Shown: positions 1-11,922 of the stretch, piece by piece
Layout of the letters: every line of letters begins with the position of its first letter
Numbering within the stretch: position 1 is the stretch's first letter
Source of the DNA: Limnoperna fortunei
Taxonomy: Eukaryota; Mollusca; Bivalvia; Mytilida; Modiolidae
Direction of reading: 5' to 3'
NCBI GenBank assembly: GCA_944474755.1
Contig: OX104119.1
Location: forward strand, 3,149,075 to 3,213,074
Length of the DNA: 64,000 nt
Notes under the pieces: generated by a model
Seen by the model: the letters and a program-made list of their open reading frames with translations, nothing else
Databases searched by the model: none
What the model was told of the DNA's origin: nothing
Translations under genes and position numbers: made by a program

Positions 1-1790
1 AACAACCAACTAACACCGTCAGTACACAATTATCAAGTATACCGAATGTGTCAAACAGCCACCTAACACCGTCAGAACACAATTATCAAGTATACCGATT
101 GTGTCAAACAACCACCTAACACCGGCAGGAAACAATTGTTAAGTATACCGATTGTGTCAAACAGCCACCTAACACCGTCAGGACACAATTGTTAAGTATG
201 CCGAATGTGTCAAACACCACCTTACACCGTCAGTACACAATTATAAAGTATACCGATTGTGTCAAACAACCACCTAACACCGTCAGTACACAGTCGTTAA
301 GTATACCGATTTTGTCAAACAACCACCTTACACCGTCAGTACACAATTATCAAGTATACCGATTGTGTCAAACAACCACCTAACACCGTCAGTACACAAT
401 TATCAAGTGTACCGATTGTGTCAAACAACCACCTAACACTGTCAGTACACAATTATAAAGTATACCGATTGTGTCAAACAACCACCTAACACCGTCAGTA
501 CACAGTCGTTAATTATACCGATTGTGTCAAACAAGCACCTTACTCCGTCAGAACACAATTATCAAATATACCGATTGTGTCAAACAACCAACTAACCCCG
601 TCAGTACACAATTATCAAGTATACCGATTGTGTCAAACAACCACATAACACCGTCAGTACACAGTTGTTAAGTATACCGATTGTGTCAAACAACCAACTA
701 ACACCGTCAGTACACAATTATCAAATATACCGATTGTGTCAAACAACCACCTAACACCGTCAGTACACAGTTGTTAAGTATACCGATTTTGTCAAACAAC
801 CACCTAACACCGTCAGGACACAATTATCAAGTATAGCGATTGTGTCAAACAACCACCTAACACCGTCAGGACACAATTATCAAGTATACCGATTGGGTCA
901 AACAACCAAATAACACCGTCAGTACACAATTATCAAGTATACCGATTGTGTCAAACAACCACCTAACACCGTCAGAACACAATTATAAAGTATACCGATT
1001 GGGTCAAACAACCACCTAACACTGTCAGGTCACAATTATAAAGTATACCGATTGTTTCAAACAACCACCTAACACCGTGAGTACACAATTATCAAGTATA
1101 CCGATTGTGTCAAACAACCACCTAATATCGTCAGTACACAATTATAAAGTATACCGATTGGGTCAAACAACCACCTAACACTGTCAGGACACAATTATCA
1201 AATATACCGATTGTGTCAAACAACCACCTAACACCGTCAGTACACAATTATCAAGTATACCGATTGTGTCAAACAACCACCTAACACCGTCAGTACACAA
1301 TTATCAAGGATACCGATTGTGTAAAAAAACCACCTAACAGCGTCAGTACACAATTATAAAGTATACCGATTGTGTCAAACAACCACATAACACCGTCAGT
1401 ACACAGTCGTTAAGTATACCGATTGTGTCAAACAACCACCTAACACCGTAAGAACACAATAATAAAGTATACCGATTGGGTCAAACAACCACCTAACACT
1501 GTCAGGACACAATTATAAAGTGTACCGATTGTGTCAAACAACCACCTAACACCGTCAGTACACAATTATCAAGTATACCGATTGTGTCAAACAACCACCT
1601 AACACCGTCAGAATACAATTATCAAGTATACCGATAGTGTCAAACAACCACCTAACACTGTCAGGACACAGTCGTTAAGTATACCGATTGTGTCAAACAA
1701 CCACCTAACACCGTCAGTACACAATTATCAAGTATACCGATTGTGTCAAACAACCACCTAACACCGTCAGTACACAATTATCAAGTACAT
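1..1790. repeat. 53-bp minisatellite array, homogeneous part
   Basis: Head-to-tail copies of a 53-bp unit; for example the motif ACCGTCAG recurs at 15 and 68. Key blocks in each unit are CACCTAACACCGTCAG, then ACACAATTATCAAG, then TATACCGATTGTGTCAAAC. There are about 34 copies here and the array runs off the left end. Common variants are CAGTCGTTAAG in place of CAATTATCAAG, and CACTGTCAG in place of CACCGTCAG (a CpG to TpG change). Because 53 is not a multiple of 3, short frames through it are artefacts. No function is visible; this is a satellite or minisatellite. Confidence 0.97.
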
Positions 1791-3090
1791 GAAGTATGCC
1801 TATCGTGTCAAGCAAGCAATTTACACCGTCAGGGAACAACTTTCAAGTATGCAGATCACGTCAAGCAGCCACGTAACACCTTCATCACCTAATTGTCTAG
1901 TATGCCGATAGTCTCGAGCAATTACGTAACGTAGTCAGTACACAATTATCAAGCATGCCGATAGTTTCAAGGCACCATCTAACACCGTCAGCACAAATTT
2001 TCAAATATTCCGATCGTGTTGAGCACCCACGTAACACCGTCAGTACACAATTATCAACTATGCCGATCGTGTCAAGCAACCACCTAACACCGTCAGTACT
2101 TAATTATCAAGTATGCCGATCGTCTCAAGCAGACACACATCACCGACAAAGCACAATTATCAAGTATGACGATCGAGCCAAGAAACCCTCTTCAAACGTG
2201 AGTACACAATTGTCAAGTACGCCGATCATGTCAAGCAACCACCTAACACTGTCAGCACACCCTTATCGAGTATGACGATCGTGTCAAGCAACCAGTTAAA
2301 ACCGTCAGGTCATAATTATCAATATGCCTATCGTGTCAAGAAACAATCTAACACCGTCAGGACACAATTATCAAGTATGCCGATCGTGTCAAGCAGATAA
2401 ATATCGCGTCAGAGCACATTTACCAGGTATGAAAATCGTGTCAAGAAACCACCTAACACCGTGAGCACAAAATGTTCAAGTATTCCGATCGTGTTGAGCA
2501 ACGACGTAACACAGTCAGTTCACAATTATCAAGTATGCCGATCGTCTCAAGCAGACAAATATCGCCGTCAGAGCACAATTATCAGGTATGCCAATCGTGT
2601 CAAGCAACAACCACCTAACCTCGTCAATACACTATTATCTAGTTTACCGATCATGACAAGCAGACACTATCACCGTCATAGCACCATTTTCATGAATGCC
2701 GATTGTGACAAACAACCGCCTTACGCCATCAGGGCACAATTTCTTAGTACACAGTTCGTGTCAAGCAACCACCTAGTATCATCAGTACACATTTATCAAG
2801 TATGCCGATCGTGTCAAGTAAACACCTAGCAACGTCAGAGCACAATTATCAGGTATGACGATCGTGTCAAGAAACCACCTAACACTGTCAGTACGCAATT
2901 ATCAGGTATGACGACCGTGTCAAGAAACCACCTAACACTGTCACTACGCAATTATCGGGTATGACGATCGTATCAAGAAACCACCTAACACTGTCAGTAC
3001 GCAATTATCAAGTATGACGATCGTGTGAAGAAACCACCTTAAATCGTCTGTGCACAATTATCAAGTATGACGATCGAGTCAAACAACTAA
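1791..3090. repeat. Decayed edge of the 53-bp array, second subfamily
   Basis: The same 53-bp unit continues but changes character near 1790. Units now read TATGCCGATCGTGTCAAGCA instead of TATACCGATTGTGTCAAACA, and many carry point changes and small indels. Divergence between neighbouring units is far higher than on the left. This is the expected edge of an array that is homogenised in its interior by unequal exchange, or an older subfamily. The last recognisable unit ends near 3090. Confidence 0.9.
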
Positions 3091-3408
3091 ACACACTCGT
3101 GACTGTGATCAACTCCCCCCCCCCGTGTTGACACGCCTGTGATCAATAAATATCTCGTCCTTTTATGCAAGATTTATTTATTTATGTTTTCCTTGATACG
3201 GAATTCTGTAAAATACGAAAATAAAATATAACATACCGTATATTCAAATGCGACAATTTTTTATGAGACATCTTTAGAAGTCTAATTACACGTATATTAT
3301 TAACATTATTTCTATAGTTTTTATAAATTTTAATTCACGTTTCGAGAAAGATTTTAAAATATATATATGTTAGCTATTTATATTTCAATAGTATTCATCG
3401 ATGATTAA
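3091..3408. other. Unique AT-rich spacer between two arrays
   Basis: About 320 bp separate the 53-bp and 30-bp arrays. The stretch contains a run of ten C at 3115-3124, followed by strongly AT-rich sequence. No gene, RNA or mobile-element signature was seen. Confidence 0.7.
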
Positions 3409-3600
3409 GTAACTTACAATGGTAATCATGGAGTTATGTTTACTTACAAGGGTAATCAGGGAGGTATGCTGCCTTACAATAGTAATCAGGGAGGTATGCT
3501 GACTTACAATGGTAGTTAGGGAGGTATGTTGACTAACAATGGTAATCAGGAAAGTATGCTGCCTAACAATGGTAATCAGGGAGGTATGCTACCTTACAAT

Positions 3601-3780
3601 GGTAATCAGGGAAGTATGCTAACTTACTAGGGTAATCAAGGAGGTATGCTGACTTACAATGGTAATCAGGGAAGTATGCTAACTTACTAGGGTAATCAAG
3701 GAGGTATGCTGACTTACAATGGTAATCAGGGAAGTATGCTAACTTACTAGGGTAATCAAGGAGGTATGCTGACTTACAAT
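3601..3780. repeat. 60-bp dimeric higher-order repeat in the 30-bp array
   Basis: Three successive 60-bp blocks are identical, each pairing a unit with GGGAAGTATGCTAACTTACT and a unit with CAAGGAGGTATGCTGACTT. A further copy of the first half sits near 3841-3880. This is a local recent amplification of a two-unit block. The first unit carries an in-frame TAG in the plus frame. Confidence 0.9.
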
Positions 3781-6199
3781 GGTAATCAGGAAGGTATGCT
3801 GACTCACAATGGTAATCAGGGAGGTATGCTACCTTACAATGGTAATCAGGGAAGTATGCTAACTTACTAGGGTAATCAAAGAGGTATGCTGACTTACAAT
3901 GGTAATCAGGAAGGTATGCTGACTCACAATGGTAATCAGGGAGGTATGCTGCCTAACAATGGTAATCAGGGAGGTATGCTGCCTAACAATGGTAATCAGG
4001 GAGGTATGCTACCGTACAATGGTAATCAGGGAGGTATGCTGCCTAACAATGGTAATCAGGGAGGTATGCTGCCTTACAACGGTAATCAGGGAAGTATGCT
4101 GCCTTACAATGGTAATAAGGGAAGTATTCTGACTAACAATGGTAATCAGGGCTTACAATCGTAACCAGGAAGGTATGCTGACTCACAATGGTAATCAGGG
4201 AGGTATGGTGCCTAACAATGGTAATCAGGGAGGTATGCTGCCTAACAATGGTAATCAGGGAGGTATGCTGCCTTACAACGGTAATCAGGGAAGTATGCTG
4301 ACTTACAATGGTAATCAGGGCTTACAATCGTAATCAGGGAGGTATGCCGACTTATAACGGTAATCAGGGAGGTATGCTGCCTAACAATGGTAATCAGGGA
4401 GGTATGATGCCTTACAACGGTAATCAGGGAAGTATGCTGACTTACAAGGGTAATCAGAGAGGTATGCTTACTTACAATGGTATTCAGGGAGGTATGCTGA
4501 CTTACAATAGTAATCAGGGAGGTATGCTGACTTACAATAGTAATCAGGGAGGTATGCTGCCTTACAATAGTAATCAGGGAGGTATGCTGTCTTACAATGG
4601 TATTCAGGGAGGTATGCTGACTTACAATAGTTATCAGGAAGGTATGCTGTCTTACAATGGTAATCAGGGAGGTATGCTGTCTTACAATGGTAATCAGGGA
4701 GATATGCTGACTTACAATGGTAATCAGGGAGGTATGCTGACTTACAATGGTAATCAGGGAGATATGCTGACTTACAATAGTAATCAGGGAGGTATGCTGT
4801 CTTAAAATAGTAATCAGGGAGGTATGCTGACTTACAATAGTAATCATGGAGATATGCTGACTTACAATAGTAATCAGGTAGGTATGCTGACTTACAATAG
4901 TAATCAGGTAGGTGTGCTGACTTACAATAGTAATCAGGGAGGTATGCTGTCTTACAATATTAATCAGGGAGGTATGCTGACTTACAATAGTAATCAGGGA
5001 GGAATGCTGCCTTACAATAGTAATCAGGGAGGTATGCTGTCTTACAATGGTAATCAGGGAGGTATGCTGACTTACCATGGTAATCAGGGAGGTATGCTGA
5101 CTTACAATAGTAATCAGGGAGGTATGCTGATTTACAATATTAATCAGGGAGGTATGCTGACTTACAATAGTAATCAGGGAGGAATGCTGCCTTACAATGG
5201 TAATCAGGGAGTTATGTTGACTTACAATAGTAATCAGGGAGGTATGCTGACTTACAATAGTAATCAGGGAGGTATGCTGACTTACAATGGTAATCAGGGA
5301 GTTAGCTGACTTACAATAGTAATCAAGAAGGTATGCCGACTTACAATATTAATCAGGGAGGTATGCTGTCTTAAAATAGTAATCAGGGAGGTATGCTGTC
5401 TTACAATAGTAATCAGGGAGATATGCTGACTTACAATGGTAATCAGGGAGGTATGCTGACTTACAATAGTAATCAAGGAGGTATGCTGTCTTAAAATAGT
5501 AATCAGGGAGGTATGCTGTCTTATAATGGTAATCAGGGAGGTATGCTGACTTACAATAGTAATCAGGGAGGTATGCTGTCTTAAAATAGTAATCAGGGAG
5601 GTATGCTGTCTTATAATAGTAATCAGGGAGGTATGCTGTCTTAAAATAGTAATCAGGGAGGTATGCTGTCTTATAATGGTAATCAGGAAGGTATGCTGAC
5701 TTACAATATTAATCAGTAATCAGGGAGGTATGCTGTCTTAAAATAGTAATCAAGGAGGTATGCTGCCTTACAATAGTAATCAAGGAGGTATGCTGTCTTA
5801 CAATGGTAATCAGGGAGGTTTGCTGTCTTACAATAGTTATCAAGGATGTATGCTGTCTTACAATAGTAATCAAGGAGGTATGCTGACTTACAATAGTAAT
5901 CAAGGAGGTATGCTGACTTACAATAGTAATCAAGGAGGTATGCTGACTTACAATAGTAATCAGGGAGGTATGCTGACTTACAATAGTAGTCAAGGAGGTA
6001 TGCTGTCTTACAATGGTAATCAGGGTGGTATGCTGACTTACAATAGTAATCAAGGAGGTATGCTGTCTTACAATAGTAATCAAGGAGGCATGCTGTCTTA
6101 CAATGGTAATCAGGGAGGTATGCTGACTTACAATAGTAATGAAGGAGGTATGCTGTCTTACAATAGTAATCAAGGAGGCATGCTGTCTTACAATAGTAA

Positions 6200-9100
6200 T
6201 CAGGAAGGTATGAAGACGATTTCAAGTGTAATCAAGGTGGTATGCTGTCTTACAATAGTAATCAGGGAGGTTTGCTGACTTACAATGGTATTAAGGGAGG
6301 TATGCTGACTTACAATGGTAATCAGGGAGGTATGCTGACTTACAATGGTAATCAGTGAGGTATGCTGACTTACAATTGTAATCAAGGAGGTATGCTGTCT
6401 TACAATAGTAATCAAGAAGGTATGCTGACTAACAAGTGTAATCAAGGAGGTATGCTGCCTTACAATGGTAATCAGGGAGGTTTGCTGACTTATAATAGTA
6501 ATCAGGGAGGTATGCTGTCTTACAATGGTAATCAGGGAGGTTTGCTGACTTATAATAGTAATCAGGGAGGTTTGCTGACTTACAAGTGTAATCAAGGAGG
6601 TATGCTGCCTTACAATAGTAATCAGGGAGGTATGCTGATTTACAATAGTAATCAAGGAGGTATGCTGACTTACAATAGTAATCAAAGAGGTATGCTGACT
6701 TACAATAGTAATCAGGGAGGTTTGCTGTCTTACAATAGTAATCAAGGAGGTATGCTGACTTACAATAGTAATCAAGGAGGTATACTGACTTACAATAGTA
6801 ATCAAGGAGGTATGCTGACTTACAATAGTAATCAGGGAGGTATGCTGACTTACAATAGTAATCAAGGAGGTATGCTGTCTTACAATAGTAATCAAGGAGG
6901 TATGCTGTCTTACAATAGTAATCAAGGAGGTATGCTGTCTTACAATAGTAATCAGGAAGGTATGAAGACGACTTTCAAGTGTAATCAAGGAGGTATGCTG
7001 CCTTACAATGGTAATCAGGGAGGTATGCTGACTTATTATAGTAATCAGGGAGGTATGCTGACTTACAATAGTAATCAGGGAGGTATGCCGACTTACAATG
7101 GTAATCAGGTAGGTATGCTGTCTTACAATGGTAATCAAGGAGGTATGCTGTCTTACAATAGTAATCAGGAAGGTATGAAGACGACTTTCAAGTGTAATCA
7201 AGGAGGTATGCTGCCTTACAATGGTAATCAGGGAGGTATGCTGACTTACAATATTAATCAGGGAGGTATGCTGACTTACAATGGTAATCAGGGAGGTATG
7301 CTGACTTACAATGGTAATCAGGGAGGTATGCTGTCTTACAATGGTAATCAGGGAGGTATGCTGACTTACAATAGTAATCAGGGAGGTATCCTGACTTACA
7401 ATAGTAATCAGGGAGGTATGCTGACTTACAATGGTAATCATGGAGATATACTGCCTCAAAATGGTAATCAGGGAGGTATCCTGCCTTACAATGGTAATCA
7501 GGGGATATGCTGACTTACAATAGTAATCACGGAGGTATGCTGACTTACAATGGTAATCAGGGAGGTATGCTGACTTACAATAGTAATCAGGGAGGTATGC
7601 TGACTTACAATGGTAATCAGGGAGGTATGATGTCTTACAATGGTAATCAGGGAGGTATGCTGACTTATAATAGTAATCAGGGAGGTATGCTGTCTGACAA
7701 TGGTAATCAGGTAGGTATGCTGCCTTACAATGGTAATCAGGGAGGTATGCTGCCTTACAATGGTAATCATGGAGATATACTGCCTCACAATGGTAATCAG
7801 GGAGGTATCCTGCCTTACAATGGTAATCAGGGAGGTATGCTGACTTACAATAGTAATCACGGAGGTATGCTGACTTACAATGGTAATCAGGGAGGTATGC
7901 TGACTTACAATAGTAATCAGGGAGGTATGCTGACTTACAATGGTAATCAGGGAGGTATGATGTCTTACAATGGTAATCAGGGAGGTATGCTGACTTAAAA
8001 TGGTAATCAGGGAGGTATGCTGACTTACAATGGTAATCAGGGAGGTATGCTGACTTACAATGGTAATCAGGGAGGTATGATGTCTTACAATGGTAATCAG
8101 GGAGGTATGCTGACTTAAAATGGTTATCAGGGAGGTATGCTGACTTACAATGGTAATCAGGGAGGTATGCTGACTTACAATAGTAATCAAGGAGGTATGC
8201 TGACTTACAATAGTAATCAGGGAGGTATGCTGTCTTACAATAGTAATCAGGGAGGTATGCTGACTTACAAGGGTAATCAGGGAGGTATGCTGCCTTACAA
8301 TAGTAATGAGGGAGGTATGCTGTCTGACAATGGTAATCAGGTAGGTATGCTGACTTACAATGGTAATCAGGGAGGTATGCTGACTTACAATGGTAATCAG
8401 GGAGGTATGCTGCCTTACAATGGTAATCATGGAGATATACTGCCTCACAATGGTAATCAGGGAGGTATCCTGCCTTACAATGGTAATCAGGGAGGTATGC
8501 TGACTTACAATAGTAATCACGGAGGTATGCTGACTTACAATGGAAATCAGGGAGGTATGCTGACTTACAATAGTAATCAGGGAGGTATGCTGACTTACAA
8601 TGGTAATCAGGGAGGTATGATGTCTTACAATGGTAATCAGGGAGGTATGCTGACTTAAAATGGTAATCAGGGAGGTATGCTGACTTACAATGGTAATCAG
8701 GGAGGTATGCTGACTTACAATGGTAATCAGGGAGGTATGATGTCTTACAATGGTAATCAGGGAGGTATGCTGACTTAAAATGGTAATCAGGGAGGTATGC
8801 TGACTTAAAATGGTAATCAGGGAGGTATGCTGACTTACAATGGTAATCAGGGAGGTATGCTGTCTTACAATAGTAATCAGGGAGGTATGCTGACTTACAA
8901 TGGTAATCAGGGGGGTATGCTGACTTACAATAGTAATCAGGGAGGTATGCTGACTTAAAATGGTAATCAGGGAGGTATGCTGACTTACAATGGTAATCAG
9001 GGAGGTATGATTTTGAGCTCACCATATTTATAGTCAATATCATAATTAATAATAAGAAACAAAAATAGTGCAGGAATACAGATTTCGAATTCCAACTCAT
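6200..9100 (-). CDS. Hypothetical secreted 10-residue-repeat protein (uncertain)
   Basis: A 966-codon open frame begins with ATG at 9100, about 90 bp outside the 30-bp array. Seen: residues 1-6 (MSWNSK) are polar with one Lys; residues 7-25 form a hydrophobic core rich in F, L and I; then NMVSS leads straight into the repeat. This is the n-h-c layout of a signal peptide. About 53 tandem copies of a decapeptide around YLPDYHCKSA follow, with one Cys and two to three Tyr per unit and H/Y, S/T/A and C/F variation. Near 7500 a 1-bp loss shifts the frame to SQHTSLITIV repeats, which continue to the stop. The variants that create stops in the plus frame only change Cys to Phe here. Secreted Tyr/Cys-rich repeat proteins are known in molluscan shell matrix and adhesives, but no homology is claimed. 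The frame may simply be a by-product of a 3n-length minisatellite; upstream introns or promoter are unproven. Confidence 0.3.
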   Translation of the reverse strand: MSWNSKSVFLHYFCFLLLIMILTINMVSSKSYLPDYHCKSAYLPDYHFKSAYLPDYYCKSAYPPDYHCKSAYLPDYYCKTAYLPDYHCKSAYLPDYHFKSAYLPDYHFKSAYLPDYHCKTSYLPDYHCKSAYLPDYHCKSAYLPDYHFKSAYLPDYHCKTSYLPDYHCKSAYLPDYYCKSAYLPDFHCKSAYLRDYYCKSAYLPDYHCKAGYLPDYHCEAVYLHDYHCKAAYLPDYHCKSAYLPDYHCKSAYLPDYHCQTAYLPHYYCKAAYLPDYPCKSAYLPDYYCKTAYLPDYYCKSAYLLDYYCKSAYLPDYHCKSAYLPDNHFKSAYLPDYHCKTSYLPDYHCKSAYLPDYHCKSAYLPDYHFKSAYLPDYHCKTSYLPDYHCKSAYLPDYYCKSAYLPDYHCKSAYLRDYYCKSAYLPDYHCKAGYLPDYHCEAVYLHDYHCKAAYLPDYHCKAAYLPDYHCQTAYLPDYYYKSAYLPDYHCKTSYLPDYHCKSAYLPDYYCKSAYLPDYHCKSAYLRDYYCKSAYPLITIVRQDTSLITILRQYISMITIVSQHTSLITIVSQDTSLITIVSQHTSLITIVRQHTSLITIVSQHTSLITIVSQHTSLINIVSQHTSLITIVRQHTSLITLESRLHTFLITIVRQHTSLITIVRQHTYLITIVSRHTSLITIVSQHTSLITIISQHTSLITIVRQHTSLITLESRLHTFLITIVRQHTSLITIVRQHTSLITIVRQHTSLITIVSQHTSLITIVSQHTSLITIVSQYTSLITIVSQHTSLITIVRQQTSLITIVSQHTSLITIVSQHTSLITIVNQHTSLITIVRQHTSLITLVSQQTSLITIISQQTSLITIVRQHTSLITIISQQTSLITIVRQHTSLITLVSQHTFLITIVRQHTSLITIVSQHTSLITIVSQHTSLITIVSQHTSLNTIVSQQTSLITIVRQHTTLITLEIVFIPS
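7440..8800. repeat. 330-bp (11-unit) higher-order repeat in the 30-bp array
   Basis: The rare marker GGAGATATACTGCCTC occurs at 7442, 7771 and 8431. The spacings are 329 bp (330 minus a 1-bp loss near 7500) and 660 bp. The order of variant units after each marker is the same, including the ATGATGTCTTACAATGG unit and the CTTAAAAT unit. This is a block duplication of 11 units, indicating recent unequal exchange. Confidence 0.85.
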
Positions 9101-10835
9101 ATCTTAGACAGGATTGAACCAAATTTAAATATAAGATCACACATTTGGAAGCATGACTCTTATTTATTTTGAGATCTCAGCGTCAAGGTAATGGTTACTA
9201 AATAAGATAGGTAGATAGGGCAAATCTTCAGATACAGTACTGTTATCTGCATTCTAATGCGACGCCATAAAAAACTAAATTAACTGATTAAAATAGAATT
9301 TTTTTTATTTACCGGAAATACAGTCTGCGCTTGCGTTAACTTTTGACGGCATCAAGCGTTGAGTTGATGCCATGAAATTTGTATCGTTGTCCAATCAGAT
9401 TTGACGTTACATCAAGAATTGCATTAGAATATTAATGTATTACTTCTTGATTGCAATTCGTTTGCAACATTACTGGTTTAAAACTGTGATAATTCACGCG
9501 CATCATCAATTATATATCCCAAAGTTGTTGGCGTGTATTGTATTTCTCCAAAGTAATTATTTACAATTGTGTTTTGTAAAATTGAATCTAATGTTTACTC
9601 GACTTTAAGTTTTTACGTTAATAATTTTCTATTCATTGTGCACTCGTTTTTATGTATATACATTTGATAGATTTAAAATGCCATTTCATGAGAAAATTAA
9701 AAAATAATTCATGGATACACTACTTTATTGTCATTTTAAAATGGGCGGGCATTATATTCTTGAATATTTTCCCCGAGCGATTATTTTGATACTGATTATG
9801 AAAAATACGGTAATCTGTACAGTAAAGCGGCATATAAATGTGCGCTAATGAATGGCTGTTCCACGCCCCCCCCCCCCCCCCAAACACACATAATTTAGAG
9901 TAGTGGAAGCATGATTCAATCCTGGAATATTGAATTATGCAAATCTCAGAATTCAGACTTTATTAACAGTAACGATAATTATGCTTTAAAAATTTTAATT
10001 TCTTAAATAAAATTTAACCGACTGCAACCACAATTAACTTGCGCATGTGGGAGATAAATTTATTGAAATTTTGACATATTAGAATAAAAAATGAATGAAT
10101 GATTGAATGAATAAACATCTTTTTTGTTCCAATTATAATAAAAAATTAAAAATCTGCATGAAAACATGATCAGTAAGGAATATTGTCATCTATATACGCA
10201 CGTGCTATGCAATACATGGTTAAGATTTAATTATCAAATTTTATTGAAGTAATTATTCTTATCACTGTATACACACGTAAAACATTGAACGCTTAGGGAA
10301 TAATATACATGTATTGAGAAATATAAGTTAGTACTCTACTGTTGATTACTGTTGTCACCCGAAGGATTGTCTGTTGTAATGTGTAATGTCGGGTCTTTTT
10401 ATAGGGTATTTAGTCTTCCTCTCCCAGTTAAATAAGACGCCATGATATAGCTGAACAAATGCTGAGAGGGGCATTAACTCATGTTAAACAAATATACTTA
10501 TTAAATTGTTTTATACAAAGAAGAACCAATAAGATGTCTGAATTGTTACAAATAACACCTTCTCGCTATGGCTTGGCTAGGATATTCATAATCTAACGAC
10601 ATTTTGATGGAACAAAAATTCACACCAATGAGTTTTAACAAGAGAGTAGGTAGATTATTCTCGGCATTTTTTGGCTTCTAAATGCTTCATTTAGTGTTAA
10701 AAATAAAACGGCGTCGTGGCTTCATGTACTGCCGAAAGTATCCAAGGATCATTTGTCCAGTAGATCAACGAATTTCTCGTTGTTTTCTTGTTTTTCAGAT
10801 TATTAACCAACATTCAGGATACATATTTGGTTTGT
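9011..10835. other. Unique AT-rich region without recognisable gene
   Basis: Non-repetitive AT-rich sequence. It contains a poly-C run of about 16 near 9867-9882 and a short GAATGAATGATTGAATGAAT tract near 10091. No open frame with protein-like composition, RNA gene or element end was recognised, apart from the possible leader of the minus-strand frame at 9011-9100. Confidence 0.6.
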
Positions 10836-10900
10836 TTAATTGAATGTTGTTTAACGCCACCTTCAGCAGTTGTTCAGGTATACGATAACGTTCAAATGTT
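10836..10900 (-). mobile_element. SINE 3'-tail relic (minus strand)
   Basis: The stretch reads TGAATGTTGTTTAACGCCAC, then CTTCAGCAGTTGTTCAGGTATA. Its reverse complement matches the general layout of the 3' tail of the 509-bp element at 19376-19884 (AGCTGAAATATTGCTG, then a GCGTT-AAC block, then AATC-rich end). It also resembles 25068-25135. This tail type is widespread in molluscan genomes. Only the tail is recognisable here and the 5' part is not traced. Confidence 0.5.
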
Positions 10901-11922
10901 AAAGAGTACCCGGTAATAACCAACGAACTTTGGCATGGCGATTGGGGATAAAATACTTCCGTTCATTTTGTTTTATATTTTATAAATTGAATAATTAAAA
11001 CAATATGCAAAATACTTTACGTGCAGTTTAAAAGAATCAAGATCGTCTATAGTTTTAATGTAGCAAACCGCAACCCATCTTATGTAAATACACAGATAGA
11101 ATCATGAAATAAGTACATTTTCAAAAATCGTAATAGCTTTAGTTTATTGCTAACATATTGGATGAAATAGAGTATATCCTTCAAACATGGATACTTACTT
11201 ACTAAAGTCAAAGTTATTATTTTAATACACACGAACCATGAATAGAAGAAATATTGAACATTGGAGAACTAAACTCGCTATCAATATGCCTGTCAAATGT
11301 TCACTGAATACATTGCAAAAATATACTGCATCGTTTTTATTAAAAATAATTTTTTAAAAATTAAGGCGAGGGTGAATAAATTCTAAGCTTTAGAAGAAGT
11401 AGAAATGAAAATACGGAATAATAATTCTGATGGAAATACAATTAAATTAAGAAAATACAGGATCATACTGAGGACCGACAACACTGCAAGAGAAGAAAAT
11501 AGAATTAATACATGTTAATTCAAGGGTGTTATTGATTTATAAACTCGGCCGACTCACAAACTGAAGTTTTTGAGTTACATGTTACATTTGTGAGTGAAAG
11601 GCCGTGTGTACATGTTAATAAATTATGTTAAAATATCTTTAGTTATAATTGCAATATGTCCAGATCGGCAGTTACAGAACTATTTCGTCTGTGTAGACAT
11701 TTGTTCGTGCCGCTATATTTATTTGTTTTACTCCACGTTCAGGAATTATTCAGATATAGCAAGAGGTCCAGATTTTATTAGGGAGGAAGCCGGAGTAAAA
11801 ACCCCAGACATTTTACAGGAAAACAGGCAATTCTTGTCAATTAATTAAGTTGGATTTGAGCACACCCTGCTGCGTTAGGCTCAAGCACGGAACTTGAACA
11901 GCTGTCAAAACCAGAGCAATAA
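10901..11922. other. Unique AT-rich region, possible SINE body relic near 11738-11830
   Basis: Mostly featureless AT-rich sequence. Around 11738-11830 the words TTCAGGAATTATTCAGATATA and GAGGAAGCCGGAGTAAAAAC resemble parts of the same molluscan dispersed repeat seen at 10836 and 25068, but too weakly to bound. An 84-codon frame at 11594-11848 has no protein-like features and overlaps this relic, so it is not called a gene. Confidence 0.4.

Larger units (their letters stand above)
3409..9010. repeat. 30-bp minisatellite array (10 codons per unit)
   Basis: About 187 head-to-tail units built from GGTAATCAGGGAGG, then TATGCTGACTTACAAT. The period is 30 bp, with a few 33-bp units (containing ATGAAGACGACTTTCAAG near 6961 and 7174) that keep the reading frame, and a 1-bp loss near 7500. 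Because 30 is a multiple of 3, three of the six frames stay open for long stretches. The plus frame reads MLTYNGNQGG repeats but is cut by many TAG and TAA codons (variants ACTTACTAG and ACTTAAAAT); its longest open run is 383 codons at 6362-7513. One minus frame reads YLPDYHCKSA and another SQHTSLITIV. Common variable sites are CTGACT/CTGTCT/CTGCCT, GGT/AGT and CAG/CAA. The array is either a plain minisatellite or the repeat exon of a secreted protein (see the minus-strand frame). Confidence 0.97.

Noticed and set aside
1..3090. Short frames of 60-122 codons in the 53-bp array
   Set aside because: The period is not a multiple of three and the frames are by-products of the repeat.
11594..11848. 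84-codon plus-strand frame
   Set aside because: No recognisable domain or codon pattern, and it overlaps a probable SINE relic.
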